Of a stretch of DNA of 64,000 nt, positions 45,401-57,574 are shown piece by piece. The notes beneath the pieces were generated by a model. It saw nothing but the letters and a program-made list of their open reading frames with translations, made no database searches and was not told the origin of the DNA. The stretch covers positions 41,054 through 105,053 of the forward strand of contig VFIW01000134.1 of assembly GCA_006386115.1 (NCBI GenBank), given 5' to 3'. Within the stretch, counting starts at the first letter, position 1. Every line of letters begins with the position of its first letter. Position numbers and translations under genes: made by a program. The stretch comes from Globisporangium splendens. Lineage: Eukaryota > Oomycota > Peronosporomycetes > Pythiales > Pythiaceae.

Positions 45401-45733
45401 TCACCCAAGGAGCGAAGCCAGCACGCACAGACAAGGCTGTACCAGACGAACAATATCCGCAGACTCGGGTGGGAGTACCTCGGTGAAGACCTGGTGGCTG
45501 CAGAGGGACGCAATCCCGCGTGGAAAGACGAACTGACGCGGCAAATGGAATCCTTGCTACCGACCGTGGACCTCGAGTGGAGATCAGACGGACGGGTAGG
45601 CGTATATTTTGGGAGAAAACCTGAGCAGACGATTCATCAACTATCGGAAGAGACTCGAGCGTTCTGGCCATCCTTTCAGTGGAACGACAACCCCTGGATA
45701 ATCGACAGTCAAGGCGGGCAGTACACGGTCTAA
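42410..45733 (+). pseudogene. LINE D ORF2: endonuclease and reverse transcriptase
   Basis: ATG 42410 overlaps the previous frame by 73 bases. Endonuclease motifs in order: LTQNVCGF, YLQETRI, INVYAPN, LGGDFNCVLD, then SRLDQFYI and YSDHQAVVL (catalytic His). A TAG at 43211-43213 splits the endonuclease between DPEWPV and REPTEHFTYW; the frame is otherwise continuous. Reverse transcriptase follows from about 43980: KAGGVDSLNNDFY, DYRPITLLTTTYKLFAKVLA, VMLDFMKAYDTLDRDF, SGIRQGCPLAPLLF, and STFVDDSAVFL (FVDD in place of the common YADD). A TAA at 45731-45733 ends this stretch, but the same frame goes on to 46129. Confidence 0.88.
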
Positions 45734-47558
45734 ACGGTTTCTTTCCTGAAGGAATGCAATTTGGCCAGCTTCAACGTGAGACGGGAAGAAGAGCGAGTGT
45801 TCTCCGTGCAGCTACCAACCATGGCGACGACTCTCACGTTCAAACGAAGGGCCGTCTTGCGAAAACTCGTAACCAGCATCATTCTATGCTCACCGGAGAT
45901 AGAAATCGATGCAGGCAACCAGCTAATCAGTCAGCAGGAGCCGTGGAGCAGGAAACCCACAAAACGAGAGTACAAGTGGATCAGCAACGGCATGGGAACC
46001 ATCACCGCGGTGCCAGTATCGGAGAGGAGCCACACGGACTACGTTCAGATGCAACAACAAACAAACGGAGTTCTCTGGACAGTGACCGACTGGACAGGGG
46101 TGCTACTTGCCAACAAGACGTTGCAATGATCGAATAAGAAATAAAGACTGTAGGGTGGACATTCAAACCGCACCCGCTCACGACGCATTGTCCGTGGCTG
46201 GTACATGAGCGTACTCCCCCAAACAGCATCCAGAAGACAATTGACCGAGCAAGAACACGGAGGCTGCACAGCAAGCTGTATCAAGGTCTCGGAGTACTCG
46301 TAGACAAGCTCAACGAAGTCGCGAAAACTGATCAGTGGTACAGTCATGTGCAGTATCGGCTACCAGCAGATCTATGGAAGCAACGAGGATGTCTTACACC
46401 GTATCAGATGTGGACGACATACCGGATTTCTACGATGCAGCTCAACCTGTTCCATCCGGGAAGGATCGAGTCTTCGGCGTGTCCAAGCAATGCCGGATGT
46501 GGGGAAACAAAAGAAACTATCTCACACATAGTCTGGAGTTGCAAGCGAGCACAAGCTGCGTGGATGGCGTTCCTCGGGCGATGGATAGGTCGAACATTGA
46601 CGGAGCAAGCACTCAATCTCTTCCTGCCTCATATTGCTAGCCGCTCAGCCCCGCCGGGTCAACGACCTTTGCTCCGGGAATTGGAAAAGCACTTCGGGTT
46701 CATTACTCCGGAACACTCGACAGCAATACAGAAACTCTGGTTTATCGTCACATCTAGCATCCCAGTATTGCTGTGGAGAACGAGAGTGGAAATAGTGCAT
46801 GAACGGCAACACGTTGCTATCGAAGAAAGCACCAAGCGTGTGTGGACAGCTGTGTGATGCAAGTGCGAGCTGTGGCTCATCGGATGAGAACGCTCAAAGG
46901 AGAAAAGATCAATGCAACTTGCCTGAGCCAACTGCTCAGCGTACTGGAGAGACAAGACCTGTCGCGCCAACTTGAAGCGTGGGCGACAGCGCGTTTGTAT
47001 TTCGATGGAGGTGCACGCTGCAACCCAGGTCCAGGAGGCAGTGGCTGGGCACTCATCTTCCTGAATGAACGCAGCAATCGATGGGAACTCAAAGCATGCG
47101 GCTATGCGTACATGGGACCACAAGTCACGAACAACCGGTGCGAATACAGCGCGCTGAAAGATGGCCTGGCATACAGTGCACACTACCTACAGCACTATGA
47201 AGTCAAGCTGGAAGTCTTCGGAGACAGCCAAATGATTATCGCAGCCCAGAACGGGTTCGCCTCAATACGCCAGACCGAGTTGCAGCCACTAGCAGTTCGG
47301 GTAAACCAAATCATCGCCAACTTTGCGTGGATCTCCTGGAATCACATAAAACGAGAACAAAACAAAATGGCCGATCTTCTCGCCAACGTGGCAATGAACT
47401 CCAAGAGTGCGAAGATACCCACCGACGAATCGCGGGGAAACGATCAAATTCTTATGTCCCAAGTCGCAGTTCTACTCGACAATGATATCGGTGCCACACC
47501 GTCAAAACTTAGAAACACCTCACTCTCAGCAGTGTTAATGAGACTCAGGAATTCTTAA
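45734..47558 (+). pseudogene. LINE D ORF2 C-terminal part with zinc-finger-like segment and RNase H
   Basis: Frame 45761-46129 continues the RT frame. A shift near 46130 leads to the frame of 46141-46857, which carries ACPSNAGCGETKETISHIVW ending SC, a C..C...H..C zf-RVT-like motif near 46480-46545. A further shift near 46855 leads into RNase H (46842-47558): LYFDGGARCNPGPGGSGWAL, EYSALKDGL, EVFGDSQMII and NKMADLLANVA supply the acidic active-site residues. Order and content match the same part of LINE C. Confidence 0.82.
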
Positions 47559-47605
47559 ACTATATGTAGATCATAAGTTAAATAGAATTACCTTCTCTCT
47601 CTCTC

Positions 47606-47622
47606 TGCTCACCCAGAGAACA
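47606..47622. repeat. Target-site duplication, 3' copy (LINE D)
   Basis: TGCTCACCCAGAGAACA directly after the CT-rich tail of LINE D; pairs with 38310-38326. Confidence 0.92.
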
Positions 47623-50600
47623 ACACTCAGACTGATGCCGCGGTGCGTGAAGCGCGTCATCGTGCATGGATTCAGCGATTGACCAAGATCGCTACACGTC
47701 CATGGAAGACTAAACCCGATGATGACCTACGGAAGATGGTGCCGGCCGAAGAAGAAGCGTTGAATGCCTGGATAATGGGTGCTCTCGTCTTAGATGCGCC
47801 TCCTGCATTCCTCGCTTGTACCCACACTTTCCTTCAACGCATGGCCTATGTCAAATTCTTTGAAGACTGCCTCGAAGGCACAGTCGTTGCTGTGGTCCCT
47901 CCGCGCATCTTGATGCCTGAACACATCGCGGAAAAGACAATTCTTATGCAATTACTTGCATCCGAGCCAGCCGGCTCTGCAGGTTATAAGAATCTGTGCG
48001 AGTGGATTCAGAATGTCAAGCGTTTGTACTACACTGCGGCGACTCGGCGATTGACGTTCATTGTCAAGGAGCAGTCCATCGCAACGAAGTGGCATCGACG
48101 GGAAATCAAACTTCGTAATGAAAAACTCGTTCTCCTCAGCACCGCCAAGCTCGAGGAAGAAGATGATCGATGTGACATTGACAATACTATTCCCCACCAA
48201 GCTGATGCACTACAATATCAAGTCCGTGTTGTAGCTCCCGGCTTAGGCAATGACATTGTCGGCCAACTGATAGCATTGAGCACCGAATGTGAAGTCGTGT
48301 CCATTGCGCGCGCGCCGCGAGCACGGGATGGCGCATACGACTCTAATTTCTGGGTCGTTATCTTCAACTCCGAAGAATGTCCCCCTCAGCTCAAAGATGT
48401 CACCCACATCTCTGCTAAAGGGTTCTCAATCTTCGTTCATCATCATCAGCGGTACAGCCGAATCCCTTGCTTTCAGTGCTTCGACCCCTCGCACCCAAAA
48501 AGCAAATGTACTCGAGCTCCTGGAGATTGTCAGATGCAATTTCATCGCGACTTCGAACCAGAAATCAAGCAAGCAAAGGAAATGTCGAAATTTGAGCTGC
48601 AGCACATGTCTCTTGAAGTCCGACAAAAGTATAATGGCAATCTCTCCAATAGTTTGGGCAAAGTCATGGCCAACCTGAAGACCAAGGCAACTGAGAAAGC
48701 GCTGCTCTCTGAGATGCTCCAGCCTGCTGATTCGAGTAGCAGCACCGGCTCTGCAGCAGTGGCAGCAGCGGCCAATTCTGCAACAGACGCTCAATCGGTT
48801 ACGCCGTCGGAGGCAGAATGGTTCGATCCAGCCAACCTCAAGAAACCGAAGGGGGCGATGAAATCCACGATTTCAACCTCAGCGACCACACCAGTGAAGA
48901 GTTCACCGGCGTCGAAAGGGCAACCCCATCCAGCTTCGGACGCGGCATAAGCTGGTAGACGAGCGCCAAAAGGCGGAATCTTAAAGGCTGCTCCGAAGCT
49001 GACTTCTGTTTTCGGCACATCTCCTGGAACAGTAGCCAGCTCTGGTAGCATTGGTACCGGGTCTCCAGAGACAAGTGTCAAGGCTTCTAACGGCCAGAGC
49101 AACCGCAAGGCTCTCCAGGCTCGAAAGAAGCGCGAACTTGAACTTGAGGCCGTTCTGGCTGGGAAGCTTTCTTCAGCTGATTCTGTCCTTGATGGGGTAC
49201 AAGCAAACTCCACTCAAGCAAAGCAAAAGATTGCTATCGACGCCCGCTTAAGCGTTGCTCAGGCAACATTAGACATTGCTAAGGAGCATCTGTCCAAAGC
49301 GTCTTCCGCGCACACCGCAGCTGCTGCAGCGGCTGCGACTGCAAAACGCAAATTCCATGACGTTTCAGCCAAGGCGCACAGTTTGGCTCTCGATCGAGAC
49401 GAACACAAGGAGGCAGACACCAGTGGTCGTGTTGAGGAATCTTCATCTGCGAATCATGAAGCTGGACAGTTCCAACGCCAGATTGAATTGCTTGATTTGC
49501 AGCAACGCGTGACAGCAAAAGAAGCAGCAGCCGCATCTCTGAGCCTCCAGGAGGCCAAGAACGCCAAAAATCGAGCGAAAAGGCAACTTGATTTACTCAA
49601 GAAGCGAGCCAAAGCTAAGAATTTGGGTCCCAAGGATGGTGATCAGCAGGCTGGGAACAAGGCTTCTACGACAGCTGCTTCAGGATCATCTCCCGCGGAG
49701 AATACCGAAAGCCGAGGAGATCAAGACCTTGCTTATACGAAACTCAGGGAGTTTGTCAAAGCTCATGTCGTCCACGAGCACAGTCTCACTACGCAGACTC
49801 AAGACGAGGAGCAATCAAGAACGAGCCAGCCCGGCTCGAAGCCTTTTCCCTCAGCGTCTAGAGATAATGGATCGGCAAACCAGCAACCATCATCGGAGCC
49901 ATCAGCTGACACCACCTCTGGGTACTCTGAAGATCCCTCGCACTTCGATGTCACGATGTCCTTGGCGGATTCCACGTCGATGGACTCCACAATGCACCTG
50001 CAAGATCTGACGGGAGGTGCTGTGACCCCGCCAAATGGTCAAGCCACTCTCCCTCTGCCAGCAGAGGTGACTAAAGCCTTTCACCAGGAAATGCGCAGTC
50101 AAAATGGTACCGAGGACGCAGGCAACGGTGCTCACTCGATGAACCAGCCAACTCCAGGTAGCGCTGACCAAGATACTGGACACATTGACTCTGCTGAATC
50201 TCGAGATGCAGACCCAACGAGTGTCTTTGGCCCCAGGCCAGAAATCAATGCGGCGATGGGTAGTGGACTAGGTACAGGGTCGACGGATGATGAACATCGA
50301 TTCCAGAAACCGGAGCGAGAACCAGATTCCCACTCTCATACGTTAAATCGGCCACGGGCACGAAAGATCCCAGAACTTGCGTCCTCAGTTTTAAAAGCAG
50401 CGGCTTCAACGACACCAGGTCAATCTGAGGCCAGTCAAGAGTCAACCTTTTCCAACGACAGTGAAAGCGGCGAATTTGAGACGCCTCCTTCCTCACCGTC
50501 TCACTCTGTCCAGGACGATGGGCAAGCACGCAAGTCTCTGGTTGGACGATTGGTTGGATCGAAAGAGGAGCTCGAACAATTGACGGCTGCTGAACAAGCC

Positions 50601-51277
50601 CTCGAAGACAGCATTTTCGTGCAAACAACAAAGCCATGCACGACTGGACCACGGCGACTCGACAAAATCGAAGATTCAGCTTGCCTTCAGTTGATCCAAG
50701 CGATGTCTCCAAATTGACTGGATGGATTCCCAGTCACGTGGATGCTCTAAGTGCGCTCATTTGTGCACTGCCTTTTCCACTGGAGGTCTTGCGCATGTTC
50801 CCAGTGAAAAAGCTCCTTGACTTTGGGCACAGCATAAACAGTCAAGCTCAACGCGCATTAATCCGGCATCACTCAGCTGACGATGCAGTTAGCGCGCAAG
50901 TGCGAGCCTTTTGTAAGAAATGGGCATCGGCTGTTCACGCCTGTCCGCAAGGCTCCGCTCGTTGGTCCATGACTGACAACATCAAGCAGTGGAACAGACT
51001 TGAAAAGCTAGATGATAGCCTATTGACCGCGACCGTCTCGCGACCCATTGACCCAGATAAATGGGCAATTCTCAATGTGATAAGTCTTCTACTGCCCAGC
51101 ATGTTCCCCAAGCACGAAGCCGTTGGTCACGTTATGCCTGAAACCCGAGCTGATGAATATTGGCGTTCGTCTTCTCTTCAATCAGCAATTGATGCGATTG
51201 TGGGCACGACGACGTCATGGTCGCTATTGGCGCACCAGCATGAGCTGGAGGTCCAACAGCGGCACAATCAGAACTAA
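47623..51277 (+). pseudogene. LINE C ORF1, main part (zinc knuckle, coiled-coil-like)
   Basis: Continues the frame interrupted by LINE D. CFQCFDPSHPKSKC (CX2CX4HX4C) at about 48470-48512 is a zinc knuckle. TAA at 48948-48950 is followed by the same open frame to 50717; 49100-49660 is Lys/Glu/Ala-rich with heptad-like spacing (coiled coil probable), then a Ser/Gln/Thr-rich acidic region. Near 50640-50710 the sequence switches to the -1 frame (VDPSDVSKLTGWIPSHVDAL) and ends at TAA 51275-51277. Expected RNA-binding ORF1 product; broken here. Confidence 0.75.
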
Positions 51278-51278
51278 A

Positions 51279-54200
51279 GGTACCCATGGTGCCTCAACTC
51301 GCACTGTACTTGGTGGCAGTTCAGTGCGAGCAGGGGGAGATGGCTCAACTGTCTCTCCGGCGGAAGTACAGCGTGGAATACAAGGCATATCAACGTATTC
51401 CGGCAATGGACTACCGTCGCGACCATATCAACCCACAACCCAAGCTCGTCGTGACAACCACCGACCTAGAAGGCGCAGTGCGACAGTCAATGCTCGCCAT
51501 GAGCTAACTGTTGGATTCCACACACAGAATGTGATGGGGTTCTCCAAATCCGACGCCAATCTGAACGCGTGGTTTTCACATTTTCGACAGACTGATGATT
51601 CGGGATCATTGGACATTGTCTTTCTCCAAGAAACGCACGTCATGGAGACCGAAGTGGCATCAATGCAATCCAGATTTCGTCGAAGTTGGGGTTTTCAGGA
51701 ACCATCAGAAGAGTCGGATCCCAGACTTTCTCCCTGGTCAGCTTCCACCGAGCGCAAAGGAGGAGTGGCGATCTTGTTGAATCCCTATTCGTGCATACCT
51801 ACACTGGCTCCATATAAGCAGGATCAGTGGAATGCGCACTGGATGGCAGCTACGGTGACGTTACGTGGTGAAACGGTGTTACTTCTCAACATCTACGCTC
51901 CTTCTACCGTATTTGCAAGGGAAGCTTTCTACAGAGCACTATCAGGTCTCCTCTCGTCACATGATGGACCCGTTCTGTGCGGTGGAGACTTTAATTGCAC
52001 TCTCAACCAGACGGCAGACAGGTCTCACAACACCCACAACAAAGTGCACGATTCCAGGGAATTGAAGAAACTGCTCCAGAAATTGAATCTTGTTGATACC
52101 CTCGAGGATGATGCTCTTCGCGCCACGGACACACGAGACGTCAAAGCATTCCATCGACAGCATCACACCTACTACTATACACTGCCTTCAGGTGGCAGTG
52201 CCAGCAGTAGGCTCGACCGATGGTACTGCAGCAATGACCATCTCGACTGGGTTCGCAGCGTATACCAAAGCGTAGTTGGTCCGTTCTCCGATCACAATGG
52301 AGTCACGATCCGGGTAGCTGCTCCTGACAAGGTGATCCAAAGCAAGAAACCTCGAGTTGTCTATCCACTTCCGAAGAATGCAGCGGCGCATGCGGCGATT
52401 ATTGGAAAAGATTTCTTCGAAAAAGCCCATGACCAACTTGATGAATTACGTGGACGTTACTCTTCGCCTCGTGATTATGCTCTGGCCACAGCAAATTGGT
52501 GGGATGAAGCCAAGATCGCGCTCAGGATCGGGTACCTTGAAGCTAAAAAATCGTACATCGCCAGATTGAATCAAGGATACAAGAAGAAAATCCAGAGGTT
52601 GCAACGACGCCTCTCAGAATCAGAAGCGCAGATGCTCGATCACTCTGGTGGAGCGGTGGGTGATCAAAACGTGGAGTTGTCGCAAGAGTTTCTTACTACC
52701 GCCACGAGTATCCGTCGTGCCATTGCAGAATGCAAATCAAAGTGGCAGGCTTCAAAACGGGACCGCATTTTTCGGGAGCACATGCATCATGAACGAAAAA
52801 CGAGCAAATCCTTCTACAAGCGTATCTCGACCAAGTTCCTTGACAACAATATCTTCACACTCGGTGGCACAGCGACTTGCGGACCCATGCGTTCACGAGA
52901 ACTTGCTGACGACATGGGAGAAGGATGGAAATCAATCATGCAACAGGCACCCACTCTGCAAACTGACATCGATCAAATCCTTGATCCAGGAACAGCTATT
53001 CCTCTGTCGGACAGATTAGGCTTCTTGCTCAAACCGATCGAGTCGAGTGAAATTAAACAGGCTGTGAAGAAATGCAAGAGAGGCAAAGCTCACGGTCCTG
53101 ACGAACTCGGCAACGACTGGTACAGAGACCACTGTGACGAGATTGCCGGTCTATTCGAGCGACTTTTCAACTTGTGGATACCCGAATGTGTTCTGCCAAG
53201 TTCGCTCAGTGAAGCACATATTCACTGCATAAAAAAGTCCGTCTCTGCTGCATCGCCGCTGGACTACAGGCCAATTGCACTCCTCAACTCTGATTACAAA
53301 ATATTCACACGGATATTTGCAACCAGATTACGAACTGTGCTCCCTTGGCTTGTCCATCACATGCAAGCTGGTTTCGTTCCAGGGCGAGCAATCCCAACTA
53401 CGATCGATGTGTTATTGGCTGCGCAACAGCGGGCCACAAGCGACCCCGCCATGTCCAGAGCGATCGCGTTGCTCCTTGATTTTGCTAAAGCCTATGATTC
53501 ACTCGATCGCAGCTTTCTGGCACAAGCGCTCCAGCATCTTGGATTCCCATTGAAGTTCGTGCACTTAGTGAAGGTGTTACACTCTCAAACCACTTACAAG
53601 TTCATTGTCAACGGTTTCCTGTCGAGAAAGTACAACGTAACATCCGGAATTCGTCAAGGATGTCCGCTGGCCCCTCTTCTCTTCATCTTGGCGTTCGAGG
53701 TTCTTTATCGGAAAATCGAAGCGAGTGACGAAATACACGGCGTTGAACTCCAGGCAGCAGGATGCGCAACTGAAGTCAGAATTGGAGGATACGCAGACGA
53801 CACGACCATTTATCTTAGCGATCCCAAGGATATTAACGCCGTGTTTGCAATCCTTGACAAATATGGAGCAGCTTCTGGGCTTCGAGTCAATCGGCACAAA
53901 TCTGCAGTATTACCGCTGAACAAGGAATAAAGCTCCACCGAAGAGTCAGTCAGTGACATTCATGTGCTACAACGTGAGGAACATTGCCGCTACCTCGGCA
54001 TCCAAGTCGGACAAACGCCTTCGAATGCAAGTAACTGGTCCAAGTGCATCCAATCCTTACGTGTCAGACTTCGACTTGCGCGTCTCAAAACTCACTCTGT
54101 CGCCCAACGCGCAGCAATTGCCAGTGCCGTCATCATACCCAAAGTGCTTTATGTGGCCAGGCACTCCTGGCCCTCTACGGCTATTGTCAATCAGCTACAC

Positions 54201-56630
54201 GACCTAGTGAAACAATTTATCTGGGGCTCAAGGAATGGTAAGCCTGCGAAACCGTGGATGAAGGAAGAACAAGCTGAACTCAAAAAAATGAATGGAGGCT
54301 TGTCGGTACCCAACATCAGAACTGAGCTGATGACGATGAGCGCCACAGCAGTCTCCAAATGGGCAATCACTACCTCTCACATCGGTCAGGTCATCGGGGA
54401 AATCTTGCTGCACAACACAAGGGCTTCTTCGACGTACATCACGCCGCTCGATGCAATCCCAAGGTGGCCACCCCAGCTTCGTGATAACATGTGGACAACT
54501 GGCACAGCATTATGTGAGTCGCTCCATTCTCGACCCTATGATCCCAGAGAACGTGATAATGTACGTTGGTGTTACGAGCACTTCAAGTCGACAATTGTGC
54601 AGACTCAATGGGATGGTGATGTGTTCCAGATCGACCTCAGCTCTAAAATGTCTGACAGGCTTCCAGGTATCATCGCTGAAGGACGAAAGCTACGTGGGAC
54701 TTTCTGTGCAGAATGGCTGCCATACATGACCTCGACTGCAGATGGGTGGCTTCTTGATCCCAACGGCTCCCCTTACAAGCTTGCTCACACATCGTTATCA
54801 GTTGGAACAGCACAACTGGGTGACATACTTCGATGGGAGTGGATAAGACCAGGAGTGCTTAACTTCATCCCAACATGTGGAATCTCCGGATTCTCCCGGC
54901 CATCTATTCGAGCGCTCGAGCGGTTATGTGCTACGTTGGTATCCAACTTCCCACAGCTCCTGTATCGACCACAGCAAACAAATGTGCTTCGGCTGTACAA
55001 CGGGCAACGTCATTATAACCACGAATGGCATCTGCACACCAGTGAAGCAGCTCTGACCCACGTCGACACGACCCTAGTCAAAGCTACGCATACAGTTCAC
55101 TCCGCATTGGACTGTGACGTCATGGCAACAAGAGACTTGAACGGGTAGAAGGTGTCGTTCCATGCACATCCACGTTTCACAAGAATCGTGCAACTATGGG
55201 GTGGCAACGGACGATATAATACGACCAGATCTTTCTATCGGCAACAAGTTGCAGCAACGAGGACACAAATTGGCAAAGATACTCGAGATGCAGCAATCAA
55301 CAAAGCTGTCCATACAGCAGGATCTCTGTGGCCAGGACTACAATTAATCCAATGGAGCGAATTACACAACATCCCAGGGATTACAGTTTATACGGTTCAG
55401 ACTCTTCTCCGGCTGAAAGCCAACCGACTCTCCATGTGGAACTTTGAGAAAGCTGATCTATCCTGCTCGAATCCCGAATGCTCCCAAGTTGTCCAATCTT
55501 CTGTTCAACATCTATTCTGGGAGTGTCCGAGAGCCAAACTCGTGTGGAACTACTTTTATGCGCTATGGGCGAAGATCGGAATCACTCCTGGTCACGACCC
55601 CGCAATCTGGATCTTCAGTCTGGATCTACCAGATACTCCAAGGCATGCATGGACCACGATCAAGAAACACATTATCGGACACAAGGGCTCCAATGAACAT
55701 CTCCAAGGTCATCTCTATCCCGTCGCACACATGCTGTGGCGATATATGAGCGCGTCGCTCATACATGCCATTTGGTGTGCGCATCTGCGACGCATGGATT
55801 CGGATCCAATCAAATCGACTTCTGAGATGGCGATCATGATGACCAGATTAGAGGCAGGAATGCGAAACCTCACACGACTCGCTGAAGCGCAAGCTGGAGA
55901 CTCTGATGGTCACACGGTTGCAGCAGTTCTCAAGGCATATGTCGACTGCTTTCTCAGTCAAACCGACACCATCCCCTTGACTCCAAGTGATACTCGCGGC
56001 GTTTACCTGTTGTTTTTCGATGGTGGATCACGCGGCAATCCAGGACCAGGAGGGACTGGATCCATTATCGTGCGTGTCCATAAGGACTCGCACACAGCCA
56101 GTTTAATTTGGGCCGCGAGCATGGCGTACAGCAGGAAGGACACGACCAACAACTTTGCCGAGTACTGGGGTCTCATACATGGACTCCGAGAAGCCCAACG
56201 CAGTCACTTCGAACCGTTGTACGTGATTGGAGACAGTGCACTGATTATCTCCCAACAGCGAATGCATCGGTCCCCTCGACAGCACCGATTGGCACGTTTA
56301 TACCTGACAAGTCGACGACTCGCGGATTGCATAGACATCCGAGGATGGTACCATCACTACCGTGCCTTCAACAAGATGGCGGACTCAGCCGCCAACCTAG
56401 CCATGGACACCAGAACCTCAACGCAGGTCCACTTCCAAACTCAAAGAGCTGCTTTCAACAATCTCACCCAGGATCTTGACAACGACGTCATGCATTGGCT
56501 TGTGTGGAGTTCGGAAGACCCAAGGTCATTGGACAACACAAAGCAGCCTCACATTGGACCAAGAGAACATGCCATCCTGGTCAAAGATTATTTAGCATTC
56601 AGAAGTGATCTATTGCAATCCGCGCTGTAG
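51279..56630 (+). pseudogene. LINE C ORF2: endonuclease, reverse transcriptase, RNase H
   Basis: One frame, open apart from TAA 53928-53930 and TAG 55146-55148. Endonuclease: FHTQNVMGF, VFLQETH, LLNIYAPS, CGGDFNCTLN, SRLDRWY, FSDHNGV. Reverse transcriptase: KAHGPDELGNDWY, DYRPIALLNSDYKIFTRIFA, ALLLDFAKAYDSLDRSF, SGIRQGCPLAPLLF, GGYADDTTIYL (intact YADD). A zinc-finger-like segment CSNPECSQ...HLFWEC lies near 55465-55530, and RNase H near 56015 onward (LLFFDGGSRGNPGPGG, NNFAEYWGL, YVIGDSALII). LINE A reads GAG at the position of the 55146 TAG, showing that the stop is private to this copy. The frame is also open upstream to 51123; the true start is unclear. Confidence 0.88.
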
Positions 56631-56740
56631 ACACTTTTGCACTCCTAGATGAAATTCGTATTGAAGAGTAGTTAGGAGAATGGATATTGTAGGTCACGAA
56701 GATGAACCTAAATATACCTCACCTTATAAAGATAAAGATA

Positions 56741-56905
56741 AAGGTCGACAAGGAACACAACACCAAGAATGTGCAGGTGCTGACGGCGAAGGTGACAGAG
56801 CTGTTGGGCGTGCCAGCCGATCGTGTCTTCATCGTCATCGACGACATCCCTGCGGTCAACTGGGGGGTGCGTGGCATCACTGTGGACACTTTTTTCGACA
56901 AATAA
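56741..56905 (+). pseudogene. MIF-like gene, 3' exon fragment fused to LINE C
   Basis: Begins at AAGGTCGACAAGG, the point that corresponds to residue 68 of the intact forward MIF genes, and runs to the normal TAA. Exon 1, the intron and 33 bases of exon 2 are absent; LINE C's tail lies directly upstream. A 67-codon frame from an ATG in the LINE tail (56702) reads [14 protein letters not shown] and then in phase into the MIF exon. It lacks the catalytic N-terminal proline, so it cannot be a tautomerase. Confidence 0.85.
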
Positions 56906-57574
56906 GTGACACCTTAAGAGTGACGACGACGAGTGTGGCGAACACCAAGCAAAAAGAAAGTATGTAAGCACCTGCACAAACGCATACAAACAACTGTCTC
57001 TGCTCGCCATAACTTCATTTTCATATACATCCTCACAAAGTCTCTGCCTGTCATAACATCATTTCCTGCTTGTTGTCTTGCCATCACCCTGCACCGGAGG
57101 TTTTGCTTGCGTTGGTCGCCCTGCAGAAACAAGTACGTACCCGTCGTTGTGTCCCTGGAGATGGCCAGCTTATCTGATGAAAAAATGCCAGATTCGAAAG
57201 CGCAGCAAGTTTCTGCGACTATATACCGCGCTAGTCAAGCAGTACGCAACGATGCTCAAGGCTCAATCTTAGCACATAATTAGCGCGCACGGCACAAAGC
57301 GGCAAACATAGCTGCTATAACAGTTTGAACTCCTCAAGTGCATCGACCGACCGCACCACGGGTGTCACAGGATGGATCATCTAGCCACCATTACAAGAGT
57401 CCTTTTTCATCTCACCAATATTCGGCTTGGCCAATGATGGGTTGAAGCACAGCAAAAAACACCCAAACAATAATTGAAAGTGTGAAGACGATTGCTTTAT
57501 AATCAGTAGTTACTTGGCGCAATCAACACTTGAATCGAATGCACGTGTCGCTATACCACCTCGTTATCTCTTGT

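Larger units (their letters stand above)
38327..47605 (+). mobile_element. LINE copy D, 9.3-kb element nested in LINE C
   Basis: A different family from A/B/C: gag-like region with a zinc knuckle, an OTU-like protease region, then endonuclease, reverse transcriptase, zinc-finger-like segment and RNase H. It ends in a CT-rich tail (CCTTCTCTCTCTCTC) rather than poly(A) and is flanked by a perfect 17-bp duplication inside ORF1 of LINE C. Internal stops (43211 TAG, 45731 TAA) and frame changes show decay, but the length is essentially complete. Confidence 0.92.
37723..56740 (+). mobile_element. LINE copy C, near full-length L1-like element, interrupted by LINE D
   Basis: Two blocks, 37723-38326 and 47606-56740, form one element of about 9.7 kb: a 5' region, ORF1 with a zinc knuckle, ORF2 with apurinic endonuclease, reverse transcriptase, zinc-finger-like segment and RNase H, and a tail CCTTATAAAGATAAAGATAAAG. 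LINEs A and B are truncated copies of the same family. In-frame stops at 48948 (TAA), 53928 (TAA) and 55146 (TAG) plus a frame change near 50640-50710 make it inactive. The exact 5' end is uncertain: 37723 is only where identity to the dehydrogenase arm stops. The 3' end joins directly to a MIF exon, and no target-site duplication is visible. Confidence 0.85.

Noticed and set aside
37723..56760. A target-site duplication for LINE C
   Set aside because: I searched the 5' side for GTCGACAAGG-like sequence and found no convincing match.
56933..57283. A 116-codon frame present in each MIF unit as a separate gene
   Set aside because: It is conserved only because the unit is duplicated, changes coding content with the unit-3 differences, and has no recognisable domain; kept only as part of the spacer description.
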